NCBI GenBank assembly: GCA_009193035.1
Contig: SWDT01000024.1
Location: 434,001-498,000 of the forward strand
Origin: Halicephalobus mephisto
Taxonomy: Eukaryota; Nematoda; Chromadorea; Rhabditida; Panagrolaimidae
Length of the DNA: 64,000 nucleotides
Direction: 5' to 3'
Below are positions 1 through 13,900 of this stretch, in pieces. Both the position numbers and the translations under genes were made by a program. Under the pieces are notes generated by a model, which had not been told where the DNA came from, did no database searches, and worked only from the letters and a program-made list of their open reading frames with translations. Position 1 is the stretch's first letter. Each line of letters begins with the position of its first letter.

Positions 1-1232
1 TATGTCATTTTGTAATTCTGAAAATACTGGTTCAGAATCTGTGTTCAATTTTTGCTAAATGATCTTCTGAAGCGAGATAATCAGGAAAATTCCTAAATTT
101 AAGATTGAGTTTTCTTGTGTCTCTGATCAATTTTTCGAAAAACCAATGAAATAGTTGTAAGCAGTACAAAAAACATCTAATTGCAAAAAATTATTAAAAT
201 TGGTTAAATTAAAAAAGAAAACGAAGGTTCCCAAAATAGAGTTGCCAAACTTCAAAAAAAAAGATATTTTTATGTTTAGCGCGCAATATATGAAATTATA
301 CACTTTTATCTCATTTTCTTGTTCTACAAAAAAGTGTAACAAAAATGGAATACAGATTCTGAATTAGTATTTTAAGAGCTACAAAATGACATATAACTCA
401 TTCCAAACGGCCACTTCGACTACGTGCATTTCCTTTGTAAGCATAATCCTAAGGTCAACAGTAAAAGAATTTCTAAAAGTAATCAGTTAAATATTGAATA
501 AAATGAAATGAAACTTAGAAATTTGAAAAGGATTTTCAAATAACCAATTCGTATATCAATTTTCAAAGTTCTACACTATTCTTTTATTATTTTGATAAGT
601 CGATCTTTAAGTATGATATTGGTAAGGAAACGATTATGGAAAACAAAAGAAATCGAGTTTTATTTTCCTTGAATTATTTTTAATTACAATTTTTGAGATC
701 TTTTATAAAAATGTTTTTCTTCCAAAATGAGGATAAAAAGTTTAGTTTCTTTATACATAATTATATACTCAGCATTACTGCAAAACATATCAAGAGCTGG
801 GTCCTTAAATACTGGATTGAATGAATGTTATCTACTATGGGTAATACCGGAGATCATGTAAACATCTCTCCTATCGTTCCTTAGAAATGATTGGAAGAGA
901 TGGTTCACATATTATTTAATACAGAATTGAATGATATTTATGATCGATATATTAATGTCTCTTCAAATCCCTCATAAATTAAGTAGTGCTTTTTTCCAAA
1001 CCCAATTACAAAAAAATCTTGAAAATAATTTTTCACTCAAAAAACTAAATTGAATTTTGGAATGCTATATATTGTTCAATTCAATATTCCAAAATCTATA
1101 AATCCCTAGAATTGTCACAAGTGAGTTTCCGCGTGTTAAGAAATAAGAACAAAATTAAAACATTTGAAACTTTTACATTGAAAAAATGTTTAATAAACAT
1201 TACTGAAAAATACGAAATATCTATTTGAATAT
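1..1232. other. AT-rich intergenic DNA
   Basis: I see no convincing gene here. The short open frames in this stretch have no recognisable domain and no splice-site support. Confidence 0.6.
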
Positions 1233-1482
1233 TGTTGTGAATGCGTAATCTCCCATGACCAGGGATATTCAGAACGCCCTAAGCCAAATAGTCCTCGCTC
1301 TACTGAGGAGTATAAAAGGGAACATTTCATATAGTTAAGGTTCTCTGGGTGTTGCGCTTATATTAGAAATGTTGTTCTACATTATATTTGAGTCTAGTCT
1401 TAATAAAATACATAACAGATATCATCAGGATCTCGACGAAAAACCTGAGTAGAGTTCTAAAAGAAGGATTAAGCTAGTAACA
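1233..1482 (+). mobile_element. Probable solo LTR of a retrotransposon
   Basis: This 250-bp segment starts TGTTG and ends TAACA, so it has the TG...CA ends of an LTR. It is flanked by AATAT and AACAT, which match at 4 of 5 positions and could be a decayed target-site duplication. Inside, in the expected order, are a TATA-like TATAAAAGG (about 1310) and an AATAAA signal (about 1402). It is also visibly less AT-rich than its surroundings. There is no primer-binding site, polypurine tract or gag-pol next to it, so a solo LTR is the best reading. The family cannot be named from this sequence. Confidence 0.45.
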
Positions 1483-2337
1483 AACATTTTTTACCGTACA
1501 AAGTCGGCTGTTGTTGTTTTTGCCTGTATTGTAATAAAGAGTCCATGATGAATATGTAGCTTTCTGTTGGAAGATTATCCGAGCATTGATGAATCAATTC
1601 CCTATGAGTCGAGATGACTGTCGGTTTAGAGCTGGAGAAAAGCGACTGAAATAACACCAAATCTAGTGAATTTATAATCAAATTACTTATTTAATATACT
1701 CAAAGATTTTATTCCCAATTCTACTGTGGTAACCATTTTTAACATGACCCAGAAGTTTAGATGATAAGGATTTAACAAGGAACATCCCTTAACGAAGCTC
1801 CGCAAGAACGTCAAAACATTGTTTGCCTACAGTATAGTCAACAAGATTCAGAAAAAAGTAATTTTTGAACAACAACTACAAATTAATTTTTTCGTTCTTC
1901 AATAATGATTGTGTACTGTACATTTTGTCATAAATAATTTTTAAAAACAATTCACACTTTATTTTCCAGGTATTCTGAGAGGTAATCGGCTTAGTTTCTC
2001 TCTTTTGTAAAATTAACCTACTAGTCATTATCTATTCTTTGTTATTAGATCACCAAAGAAATCATTTAAATTTTATTCTTAAAATTAGTTGATTAAACCA
2101 AATAACAAGCAAACACACATGACTACAGTATTTCATCTTATTTTTCAAATATAATTTATATATTTTTTCCGTTTTCTACAATTTTCAGTCTTAATTAATA
2201 TTTTCCCACTAATCATACATCCTTCCTCTATTTCTGGGAATAATTATATTCTTAATTTCTTAGAATGAATAATTTTTCTCTAGATATTTTAGGTTTTTTC
2301 TATAGTTACTATAAAAAATCAAATACATTCGAAATTT
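1483..2337. other. Intergenic region downstream of the chemoreceptor gene
   Basis: AT-rich sequence. A 70-codon open frame on the minus strand (1469-1681) overlaps the end of the putative LTR and resembles nothing I recognise. No gene is called. Confidence 0.5.
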
Positions 2338-3658
2338 TCAATAATGCATATGAATCTGCTCGGTCGAAGAAATTGCAGAATTTTTCGTTGTTAAAGTTCC
2401 TGGAGCTGGAGCTACTTTTTCTGTGTAACAGAAGGTCTTGATGAACTCTTTTCTCATTGTCGGATTGAGGAAAGCATAAGAGATCCCAGCAGCTCCATGA
2501 CTTGAATGCCAAGCGATTTCACCACAAACAACAACCCACAGTGGAGTTGGCAGGAACTGCATGTACACCTGCAATTCCGTTCAATCAAACAATAGTTAAA
2601 GCAGAAAAACCGACAACGGGTTACTTTAAAACCTAGTTATTAAAAAATCATTTCATTAAACGACTCTGAAACTAATTATTACTTTTTGTACTGTGTCTTA
2701 AAATAACCCGAAATTGTCTGTTTTGTAGAAAAATTAAATTACATAGACGAGAGCAGCAATGAAGGCTATGCTACAAACCAAGGTACATTGCATGATGGTC
2801 TGTCTCTGAAGTTTGCTCATCGTGATCACATCCTGCGATTTTGCAGATTGGAGAAAGATATGGATGACCAAGCAGGAATAAGCAGAGAACAGAACGATGA
2901 CAACAATGATGTTGTGAGTGGAATGCACTATATGGGGGTACTGTAATTACAAAGTGAAAATATTACTAGAATTACAAATTACATACATGTTCACTATCAA
3001 CAGTGCCATTTCTCTCAGGAGTTCCGATGAAAGGGTCAAAGAAGAAAGCATAGAAGTTTGAGTTGAAGGTCACTGTAGTGTGGATGAACAAGAAATATAG
3101 GAAGTAAGCAGTCGGAATCAGTAGCCAGATGTAAGTCTTTTTCCCACTGAAAAGTTTCCGTCCAAGATAGGGATTGATCAAGTCGATACAGCGGTTGATA
3201 GCGAGAAGCATACAAGCTGTAGATGAGCTACACCAAGAAGCGGTGCAAAGAGCTCCAATGAAGTAGTTCAACGTTGGAGCCATGCAATAAACCATTCCAA
3301 CGGCAGCTGCATATCCACAGTAGTAGCCTCCTATTGGAATTTGGAGGCAATCAACAACCCCGATGAAGAACATGATCTGAAAACCACATACATAAAGATC
3401 GATTTCATTGAGAATTTCATCAACCTTGTAGCAAGAGTATTTCATGAAATCGGATTTGGCAAAGACAACCAAAAACGGCACCAATATGATCAGGAAGATG
3501 GTACCAAGGAAAGAGTAGACAAACCCAATCAGGACATTCGGCTTTCCGAGTGCCTTCCATTCTTCGTAGGTTCTACCAGAGCAGTTGTAATATTGGGCAA
3601 TATAGTCCGGATTGAAAAAGAGAGTATTCATTCTTCTTTCTCTATTGTGAATATTCAA
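2338..3658 (-). CDS. Serpentine chemoreceptor, SRT family (7TM GPCR)
   Basis: A nematode-type chemosensory receptor, expected in the ciliary membrane of sensory neurons and coupled to G proteins; the ligand cannot be predicted. There are three exons: 3658-2987, 2940-2743 and 2568-2338. All junctions are GT-AG in phase 0, giving 366 aa, or 357 aa if the second Met (3631) is the start. The N-terminus has the SRT pattern: a YYNCSGRTYEEW segment followed by KALGKPN and TM1. Seven hydrophobic segments follow, including an INRCIDLINPYLG motif after TM3. The last exon carries TM7 and a short cytoplasmic tail (NPTMRKEFIKTF). No frameshift or stop is seen, so the gene looks functional. The family call is firm; the exact member is not identifiable. 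Confidence 0.9.
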
Positions 3659-6600
3659 AATGAATACATGGCATTGTTATATATTCATGTATGGAGGCAG
3701 GAAATAGTTTAAGGTGTTTGACCCACCATATAAGAACACAGGTACCGCCCAGTTGGCAGATGCTTCAAGCTATTAGGTGGAGTGTTCTTAATTAATCTGA
3801 CCTCCTCCTCCTATCTACGTGCGGAAAGAAAGTAAAATATAAAATTGAAAGCTAATACGGTAAAAGATCGCAATATTTATGGGAACGGAAAAAGGATTTT
3901 CTGAATCAGCGAGGTTTCTGTTAGACCAAATGCTACTTGTAACGATATTCCAATAAGTCTTTTGTCTTACTAATGAAAACACTCATCTGTTAATTCTTGA
4001 CTTTCTTATACCAGGTTATACATTATGTAGCTTTCGACGATATTTTCATAGTAACAACATATATAGCTTTTTCGAAAATTTCCTGGTTTAATATATGAAG
4101 CATCACTATTAAGCGAGTACATGAAAGGATAAACTATCTTAATAAAATCAAATTACCTAGTTATTCAAATTGAAGTGGAAATTTATAATATTGACAGTAG
4201 CGATGAGTTATTGCATAAATGACAGTCAATTCCGCATGTTATTCATTGACATGTGATGTATACATTTCATACAGTTTGTTAACCATGTGTATCAGCAATT
4301 TACCTTTTGATTAATATAAGCTACTCATTATTATTAGCATAACTAGTTATATCATTGTCTGTTAAGAGTTATATGGTGATAAGAATTGAAATGTTTAAAG
4401 AACCATCTGCCTCAATGTTATTTTAAGTTTTTTGACATGTATCTCATATGATCCTAGAGATATTAGAATTGCGAATGAGGAAATTAAGAAATATGTTAAG
4501 GTAAATCCAAAGAAAATATAAAGATGATACATTTTGGAAAGTACACTTGGGTAAATAGATTTTTGTACATTTCTTGACGAATAATATTTTTAATGATTAC
4601 ATTAGTGAGTAATGAGTAGATTATACAAGTGTAAAAGTAAAAGAATAACATTCGTATTTACAAGAACATTACTCAAAATCTGTGTAACTTGTACAAATAA
4701 ATAAGTTATAGAATCAATCTTCATTTATGTAGTAATGTAACCTTACTATCCAATTTTTAAACTTCTAACTCAATTTGAGCAACTTGGTAATTCTAGTTCG
4801 TCAAGATGCTCAATCTTTTTAGATAACTGTCTTCATATTAAAATGAACTACTGTAGAAGCTATTTCACTCGTTAACAATTATATTTTTCTTCATTCACTG
4901 AAGTAGATGACGTAAATTATACTCGCTACTGAAAACAAACGAATTTCCATATTCTCACCAATATGAAAAGTGTAGGTTCTTACTGTACAGACAATTCTTG
5001 ATTTCCCTTCATTTCTTCCCAGTGTAGTTTACATAAAGGCGAGGGGAACTTCTCTGAATTCATGGTTAGATTTGCGACACCTCAGATTGTGTATGGTCTG
5101 TTGAACAGACTAAGGTTCATAATTTGTGTACCTTATAAAAGATAGAAATATTTACTACGAAGTCCCGAGAACTATTCTCCTTGTAAATTTTCAGGACTTT
5201 CTAATTAAAACTGAAGATTCTGAAACTTAGCATCTACATATTTTTATTAAGTTCAAAAGCACAAAGTATACTTTAACATCAAACTATCGTAGAAACAGAA
5301 AACTGAGATGCAATTCCGGAAACGATTATCTCAATGTGGATTTTTAGAAATTTTCGACTGGCATTGAACACTGAAATTCAATGTTACCGTATTTCAGTAG
5401 AGTTCAAAATGATTCTAATAGATTCTGAAGAATTCTATAACTTTATATGATGTACTTTAATCTTGTCCAAAAACTAAATGAGAAAACTTATTAAAAATGA
5501 GTGACTTTGTTTGTATCAAACTGATTCTAAACAATTCTAACTCATGAATTTCAAAAGTTTCTGAAGATCCCTACACTTTTCAATATACGGAGTTCGGATT
5601 GTAATATATACAAAGTTTAATCGATTTTGGAATACTGGATCAAATGGCATATAAGATTATAAAACTAATTTCAATTTGATGCGTGAAACAAAAAACATTC
5701 TGTAATTGTGTCCAAAAAAGATTCATTATCTTATCAATAAAATAATTCAATAAAGATTAATGTGTTTATTACAAGAAACAAGATACGTTCTACATAACAA
5801 TTCACGGAGCATTCAATTTCATTAACTCTGAGTGAAATACAGTATAAAAAAACAGACATTTTAATATTACTTCCGTTTGATTTTCTGTCCTAGATCTTGC
5901 GGCTTAAAAAATTAAATCTGATGTATTTGCAAAGCAACAATAATTATATAATTATATATTGACAGATTAGACTCTTAGCTTTTCCTTTTGAAAACTTTCT
6001 TGAAGATCTCAAAAGACATAATGTAAAATAATTAACAGAAAACAAATCCCAATTTTTTATATCCCATCATTGTTGTTTACTAATGTTATAATTAAGAAAA
6101 AATTATCAAAATAACAAAAGGAAAAAGTAGAACTTTGGCAAATGACATAAATCACATAGCTGAAGATTTCTTCTGAAGTTAACTTCTTGGTATCCAATGT
6201 TCAGTTGGTCGAATTTGGAAATTTACCCATATTGATCCCAAAATGTTTCCTTTTTTGCATCAAGATTCACAACAATCAATAAATTCAGACATTCATCGTG
6301 ATTTACCTTTAGCTGTAAGAAAAAGCTTAATTTTCGACAATGTTCACTATGTGATCTTTCTTTAATGCCAATCATATGCAACATACTTATAAGGAAATCA
6401 AATGTCTTAAATAATGCAAAAAATTAAAAAATATAACAAACATAACTTGGCATAGGAAAATTACGTTGAAATTTCCAAACTTCTTTAGTGATTTTTTCTT
6501 AAAAGATAAACAAGAAAGATGTCAACTTAATATCATGAGATTACACCATCACCATTGCTTAGCAACTTACTAAGAGCTCAGTTCCTAAACATTATGCCAC

Positions 6601-8002
6601 ATAATTGTTTAATGAGAACAATGTTGGGATCACAGAATAGCCTATCATGTTCCCTTAGGAACGACTAAAGAGCAGTGTTTGCATATCATTGGGTAAATCC
6701 AAAAGTGACTTTGTAATGAATGCATTAATACCTTTCTGAGCTTTTTTGTTAATTAAGTTCTGAATCTTTTCCGAATACAATTATAAAATTGTTTGTAGTT
6801 CAATGTTTCATACTTCAAATCAAAGTCAATCCTGGGGCGTTACATGCGATCCGATTTGATATTTCAAAATTTATAATCTGCATTGTATTCAGATTTTCGT
6901 GTTTCGAGAGTATCTTTATTCATTACTAACGGAAGAATTGATTTTGTTTTTTAGTTGTTTTCAATACAATTTTTGAAAAATAATAAAAACTAATAATATT
7001 GACGAAAGTTGTCTCAAGACAGATGACGAAACAATTATGATTTTTAGAAAAAGAAGTAAATTAAGAACTATTAATAGGGAAAACTTTCTGCAATTTTATT
7101 ACTTTTTAATATAAATTTTATTATTCAAATTCAAAACTGTTAAGTTGATTTAGAATAAGACTAACTATCTAAAATGAATACAATCACGGAATTTGCAGTT
7201 TATTGAAACAAAAATTTATATCAAGGTCAGTATTTTTCAAATTTAATTTGATTAATAAAAATTGCTTACTTGCCACAATATGCTAAAATATCTCAATTTA
7301 AAATCGCCCTAATTCAGTGGATAATTAAAGGATTTTAACAGTTGTTTTTCTTTATTAATTTTAGGCAATTTTATCATGTAGTTTATAACCAATATATTGA
7401 GAAATTATCCATCAAATTTTCAGAATAAAGAAGGAAGATGTTTTAGAAACAAGTTAGATTGATGCTGAAATAGAATACCAAAAATTAAAAGACAATTTAC
7501 ATCATGAACGTAATTCTTGAAGATTTTAATTGTTTCGTCAAAACATTAATTTAACTTTCTCCTGTAGAAACTAAAATAATTAAATTTCTAAATACTGAAA
7601 CGAAATTTCAACAATTCACGCAGTATGCACTAAACTAAAACAATTTCAAATTTGAACAATCTCAAAATATTCTGTTTGATGCGTACAAAGGAAATCTTAG
7701 TATTTGCAATAGTAACAAAAATAAACATAACTATTACGTCGTTTTTGTAACAATTATCAACTTGAACAAAGAATACAACAGAATTGTTACAATCTTCATG
7801 AATATTTGGTACTTGTAGCGGCGACTGTATAGTGTTTGTTCTGGAAAATCATAATATGTGACCAAAGCTGACGAACATTGTAGAAAAATTAATGTTTCAT
7901 AATGAACCGCTACGTATTTTTTGTCTTTTGCGTCACATGGAAGCTACAACTTTGTATAATCCCATTTTTCTTGTTTTACATGCAGGTAAAGCTTTGCTAT
8001 TT
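3659..8002. other. Long intergenic region upstream of srt and downstream of nhr
   Basis: About 4.3 kb of AT-rich DNA without a supportable gene. The first 200 bp are the likely srt promoter. They contain an inverted pair AAGAACAC/GTGTTCTT (about 3733 and 3783) and an E-box-like CAGATG between them. A perfect 15-bp palindrome GTCTGTTGAACAGAC lies near 5096-5110. The composition is less homopolymeric than in the repeat-rich right half of the window. Confidence 0.6.
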
Positions 8003-10757
8003 TTAATCCAACAACTTTGACAAATAAATATCGAATTTAAAAACATCAAACAACTCGGCCAAAACGGCGTCTTCGCTGGTTTTCTCGATGGCTTTGTCGA
8101 CAGCTCCGACTATTGACAGCATCTCCGCCAATCGTTGAGCATAACAGAAAAGTTTTCGCTCAGAGATAAAGTACTCATGGAGTGATTGAAGTATTTCCTC
8201 TTTTGCTGTTTTAAGGACGAACTGAATGGGGAACAATAAGGGGTCTGGGGCTTCTGATTTCCAGAGAATCAACCCGAGCATTGCGAGGTATTCGAATTCG
8301 GAGGGTTGGAGCCTTTTCATTGGCCGGACTATCTGTTCGTACATTTGACGAACTGAAGGCGAGAACATCCTGAAAAAACTAAGGGATAGTAACCTCGGAA
8401 ATTTGTTTCTCTCTTCAGTCACTATTTAGATGATTTCTGTTCTAGTGGAGATCATCGGGATAATATCCAAGTTTTTTCTAAATCATTTCTACTTAGGCAC
8501 TATTCTGAATATTTCTATTGCAAGCGTGATAACTAAATAAACGGACACTATACATTTCTGATAAAGCATCTTTGATGATGTTTTATGTAATCAGAGTAGT
8601 ATGTAGCACTCTTCCGAAATCTTCGCTACTTGGACACTATTCTAACGACTTTCGCTACCAGAATAGTGACTTCAATTGAGCATTCATACCTCGTTAACTT
8701 ACCGTTGAATCTCATCCTTCCCCATGTTCTTAGTTTCGGTTTCAGAACATGTGACATTGTATACATCAAAGGCCTGATTGTTGTAGATGATGACTCTCGT
8801 ATCGCTTTCGTCAGTCCCTAACAAGGTATAGGTTTCATAAGCTTTGTCGAGAAGGAGCAGTCGACGAGAGCACTGCTTGAATAAGTTCATCTTCTGCTCA
8901 GTAGAAAAGTCAGCAAAGTACTTTATCTCGGAACAGAATTCTGCAAAGAGCGTAAGTTGGAGTTTGCAGTTTTTGACGTGTTCGTGACAGTGAAATTCAC
9001 TTGTGTTGATTATTTCGGGTTTCTTTTCTGAAAACAATGAAAATTAGTGGATTAGTTTGGTTGTCAAAATAGTGATAGAAATAATTTCTCTTTCTTTGTA
9101 GACACTATCCAAGTAACTTCAACTACTAATAGCAACTATCAGGACAGTGACTAAGTGGAACAATATTGGAAAAATTTCAAATAGTATCTGAAATTGCTCA
9201 TTTGATAACAGTAATGCCTCAATTTGTCATTATTCTTACAGTACGAATTGTCAGAACAACGAATAAAAAAGAGTATTAGTTCTTTCGCTAACTATCCAAA
9301 ATTGCTTTCTTGAAATGAATAATAGCGAATTATTCAGTCGCTATTCGTCGATTTCAAGAGCAATAGTTGAGAATAAGAAGGAAATAGGTTTTTAGAGTAC
9401 TTATCTAACTTTTCACTATTGCAATATAGAGAATGATTAAAATTTGAAATCAGTGAATAAATACTTACCTGTTCCAAAAATACTAACCAAGTTGTTGGGT
9501 TCATTCGAAGTTACTAATTGACAAACTTTTCGTCTTTCCTGCATTCGTCGATAGGACATTTTCATAGACTCAATTAACGAAATTGGAGTTGTCAAAACTT
9601 CCGAATGTGCCTGTAACTTAATATTAATGACATTCAATCGAATAAATCCTTAACCTTGTTGAAAATACTCGTCATGGCCATTTTGCAGACTTCGAGTTCA
9701 GAAGACCCGACACCACTGTTTTTGTCAGGTTGCTGCTCTTGGATTGGAGAAGGCTTCAAGTCTAGATGTGGGAGATCAGAAGATTTAGTTGTTGACAGAG
9801 TTACAACAGGATCAAAAGCAGAACTAGCTTCAGAAAGGGGTGATTGGCCGGCACTTTGAGTTCGATTACTAGAGTCGAAGGATGTTTCTCCTTTTATGGA
9901 CGGCAAAGGATCGAATTTGTTCAATTGGACGTCTAAAATTAAAGTTTTTAAAATTAAAAAAACTAAATTAACAATTTTCGTTTCGGGACAATAGTTGTTA
10001 CTTTTTACTTTTAGTTGGTCCTGGAAAGAAAGTCAAATTTGAACAAAGTCATTGTCTCAAAAAGAAAATCGTCCAATTACTGTAATTCCAGTATTTTTCA
10101 TCGTCGAAGTCTGGTACGTTTCCAGAATCTTCCGGAATCTAGTAGAGGATTCTGAAGCCTTCGAAAATCTCAGAAACTTCTAGAACTATCTAAAGTAAAA
10201 AATTCCGAAAATTCGCGTCGAGACAATTTTCAATTTTTAAAATAGTAGTATTCAAACAAATTTGCATAAAACTCAAATTAGAAATCAACTCACTTCCCGG
10301 CCTCATTCCTGATTTCAAACATTTTTCGTAACGACAATATCTACAAAGACATCTATATTCTGAAATCTCGATGTTACAGAAGTTCTAATTTATTTCGTAA
10401 TTTCCCACCTTTGCTGATTTCACAATTACCGTTTCCGCGACATTGGTATCCCAGTTTCAGCGCTATTGTCCGTCTAAAGAAAGCACTACACGCCCTAAAA
10501 ATAAAATTTAATTATTTTTGTTATTTCAAATTTCGAAATTACAAAAAATCAGAAAAAATAATTTTTATCCCATTACGGTCAAATTCCTAGAGTACGGTAA
10601 AAATACAATTAACAAACCTGCAAGCTTCTGCTCCGAAATGAATTCCTTCAAAAATTCATTATTCTCAATATTCTACCGTAACCTTACCATGACTATCTCC
10701 TCCACAAATAGAACAAACCATTTTTAACTTTTCTTTATTATCATCGTCAACTTCCAT
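8003..10757 (-). CDS. Nuclear hormone receptor (DNA-binding and ligand-binding domains)
   Basis: A ligand-regulated transcription factor of the expanded nematode NHR family, about 453 aa. Eight exons: 10757-10688, 10645-10618, 10494-10409, 10359-10294, 9932-9655, 9610-9469, 9027-8703 and 8369-8003; all phases agree. The start is the first ATG after an in-frame TAA. Residues 14 to about 87 form the two-zinc-finger DNA-binding domain: CSIC, the P-box region CRACSAFFRR, and CLCRYCRYEKCLKSGM. A Ser/Pro-rich hinge (exon 5) precedes the helical ligand-binding domain, which contains AEFCSEIKYFADF and FKQCSRRLLLLDKAYET. Exon 2 is only 28 nt and its acceptor ends GAAG, which is weak. The gene starts 187 bp after the met-2 stop on the same strand, so co-transcription is possible. 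Introns carry the ATAGTGAC/GTCACTAT repeat described separately. I cannot assign an nhr number. Confidence 0.88.
8601..9370. repeat. Dispersed GTCACTATC repeat copies in nhr introns
   Basis: The introns between nhr exons 6, 7 and 8 hold several inverted and direct copies of a motif close to GGACACTATYC...GAATAGTGAC (for example 8633-8673, 9070-9150 and 9280-9350). The same motif fills the intron of a gene at 18.07-18.30 kb. Copies are short and diverged. Confidence 0.5.
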
Positions 10758-10944
10758 AATTTTCCAAAATTTAATTTCTTACAAACGATCAATTCCTGTT
10801 CGTTTTTAATCGATTATGTATAGTTCCAAAGAAAAATGTCGTGAACTCTGTTTATCTAACCCTTTTCTCGACTTTTCTGATAACATAACTCCACCAAAAT
10901 TCAGGAATAATATTGCAATAAATCAAGATCAAAAACAGTCATAT

Positions 10945-13900
10945 TTACATCAAATATCCTCTACAATTAGAAGCTCCACAGTAGCACTTGACCCGTTCTT
11001 CATTGATGTAGTTGTAATCCCAAGTAAGTTCAGCACCAGCAGCAATGTCGTTCAAAGCAAAGAACGCCATTACCGGGAACCTCAAGTCATGAGTATCAGT
11101 GAAAACATTTTGGACAAACATATTCGGAGAACAAGAATTATTGAAGAATCTGCCAATGTTACCTTCATGATAGGCATCCACCAAGAAGAGAGAATCGTTT
11201 CCAAAGTATTTTTTCAAATTGGCAGAGTCATTTTGAGGCAAGTCTTCTTCTAAAATCAATATCAATTAATTTCGAAATTAAACATTAATCAAAGCAATTC
11301 ATTTTCAACAGGACATTTTGATGTTATACTTTGGTGAATATCCTAGTACTTCCATATCCAATCCAACATTGCAGAACACAAAAATTGAACAATCGAACCT
11401 ACAATGTCACAAAAGAAGGACAACAGGACAAGGAAGACTTTCCGATCGAAAATCCACATTAATCTTGATGCTTCCGTTATCGCAGCTTATCTAGCAGATG
11501 TTAAATCATATCTATACCTCAGACCTTCAAAAACGGATATATTCTTGTATACCTCATATACCCCAATCTAGAAGTTTATCAATTCATCTAGGAAAAATAT
11601 AATTCTGAATGATCATTGCGCAAAATAAAAAATCTCACGTTTCTTCATTTTCCAAAAACTAAAAATTCCCTTCGAGTTAATTTCGCAATAATTTTCAGTT
11701 TCCATAATACCTAATCGATTACGAAATAACCTTCCCAAAACAAAAACTTTTTTCGTTTTATAAAAACCTAAAAATCCACCTCAGGATAATTTCGTAAAAA
11801 CATTTTTTCCAATTTCCACAACAATATAAAAACTCACCAATGCCATCATCAGGGAGATCGATACCTCTGTTGATTTTTTCATTTTCCATGTTATTCATAA
11901 AATCAAGATCAGCATAATACATGTCTCTTCCGGGGCCTTCTTTCTCACTAAAGTCCTCTGCCATCTGATCTGTCAATATCTCTCCAGCATAGGTGCTGAT
12001 AAAGCTCCCGTGGGGGATGTCCACAAGAGTTCTGACTCCCCATCCCGATTGTGCTGTTTGAAAAAGCTGAAAAAAACTAAATAAGTATTTAAAAATTTAA
12101 AAAATTTTCAAAGCATTAATAAATTTTTAAATTTTACTTTTTTGCATAATTTAAAAATTATAAAATTTATCCAAATTGAAAAAGTTATCAGAAAGGTTAA
12201 AAAGAATTGACCCCGACGTGACTTGAACACGCAACCTTCTGATCTGGAGTCAGACGCTCTACCAATTGAGCTACGAAGTCCTTGTCGAGGCCATGCTTCC
12301 TTGATCCACAAAATAAAGCTTTTCCTATTTTTTTGTAGAAAAATAACCAAATTTGTCATATTTCGATAATTATCGGTATTTAAACAACTACTATATTTAA
12401 TAAAATTTCTTTTATAAAATCAAAACTAACCTCAAGGGGTATCTCAATCTTCCTTTGGCCGATGTAATTGAAGCATTTGTCCTTGTTACAGAGACATTTC
12501 GAATTGCATTCGTAAATTCCACTTTGAATTCTTCCATCAAGAAATCCGAACTTGTACGATGTAACTGTCCCTTGAAGTTGAGTATTCAATCTAGAATGTT
12601 CCAAAAACGTTAATTTTTGACATTCACATTTCGTCACATCAGAACAGTCGTCAGTACAACTGCAGCAAGATCTGGCATGACTGGAATTCTCCAAAATCTG
12701 GTTAACTGATTCATTTCTCGCGAATCTAGTGCTGTTGTAAATCATTTTTGGTTTCGATTTGTTGTCTACAGAATTAACGACAGGAATTGGGACACCTTCC
12801 ATTCCGAGAGAGAAGTCTGGATCCAGCAGATCCCTCCTTGGAACTTCTATAATCACCTCCGGATCAACTGCCGAGTACATACTAAACCACATGATAGGCA
12901 GAGGAGAATCCGTTTCCTACAATTAACAGTTAAATTTTTACCGAACATTCTAGAAATTCGGTCCGTAAAAATTTTGTTATAATTTTTACGTAATTAAAAA
13001 TAAACAACTTACTCTTAAATAATCAGCTATATCCGCAATGTCGTAAAACCTGACTCCACAAGGAGCAATGTAATTGATGTAGTCTTTTCTGTCGTGTTTT
13101 ACTGACATTGATTTCTTCGATTTCATCGTAGTACATTTGACAATTACTCTCGACCATCCATTCATCAACGGTCTGAAGAAAGGACTCACCACTTTCGGCC
13201 AATTCATCGTTTTCGAATATGCTTCTACCGTACTCTTCACTGACAACCAACAACTAGGGGTACATCTGTCATGAGGGATATATTCGAGTTTTGTGGACCA
13301 ATTAGGAGCTTTGAGAATTTTCTTTTCAACTTTTGTTGCTTTTTGTTTTCTTTCTTTAACCGTTTTTGAATTTTCTCTGTCAAATTCAGCTCGAAGAAGA
13401 CTAGAAGACCTAGGATTAAACGTAACTCCCCCTCCGGCACTGCTTTTTTTTGCTATTTGTCTACTGAGTCTTTCTTCGTCATCTTGTTCGGCTGCTTCGA
13501 TCGGATGATGTCGTCTTCTTTCAGTTTTTCCTACTTCTTGAAAATCCAATCTCGTCGTAGATCCTCTATAGACCCATTTGTCTGAATGATTATGTTTAGT
13601 GCAGTTATCCACAATACATCCGATTCCTTGATCAATAACACTTAGTTTTTCATTTTTCGGAAATCTCAAGAGATAAAGCATTCTGTCAATTTTAATAATC
13701 GTAGCTTTGTAAGTTCTTCTTCCTTCCTTAGCCCTGAGGGATTCCCCGATTTTCCCATCATGAACAGCAGGGGGATTCTTGTCACAGAGATACTTCTTCA
13801 AAAATTCCGCTCTGGGACTGTATCCAAGACTAATTTTCTTGTAGTTTTCCCTAGGTTCGACTCTGGTCGGCCATCCGGGTCGATTTACACACACTTGGTC

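Noticed and set aside
6550..6690. Weak similarity between about 790-920 and 6570-6680 (shared GATCATGT and CGTTCCTTAG pieces)
   Set aside because: Matches are short and discontinuous; not enough to claim a repeat family without an alignment.
10816..11253. 145-codon open frame on the plus strand
   Set aside because: It is the antisense shadow of the last met-2 exon (SET/post-SET); its translation has no recognisable features.
12108..12359. 83-codon open frame on the minus strand
   Set aside because: It runs through the tRNA-Trp gene inside a met-2 intron; the tRNA explains the less AT-rich sequence.
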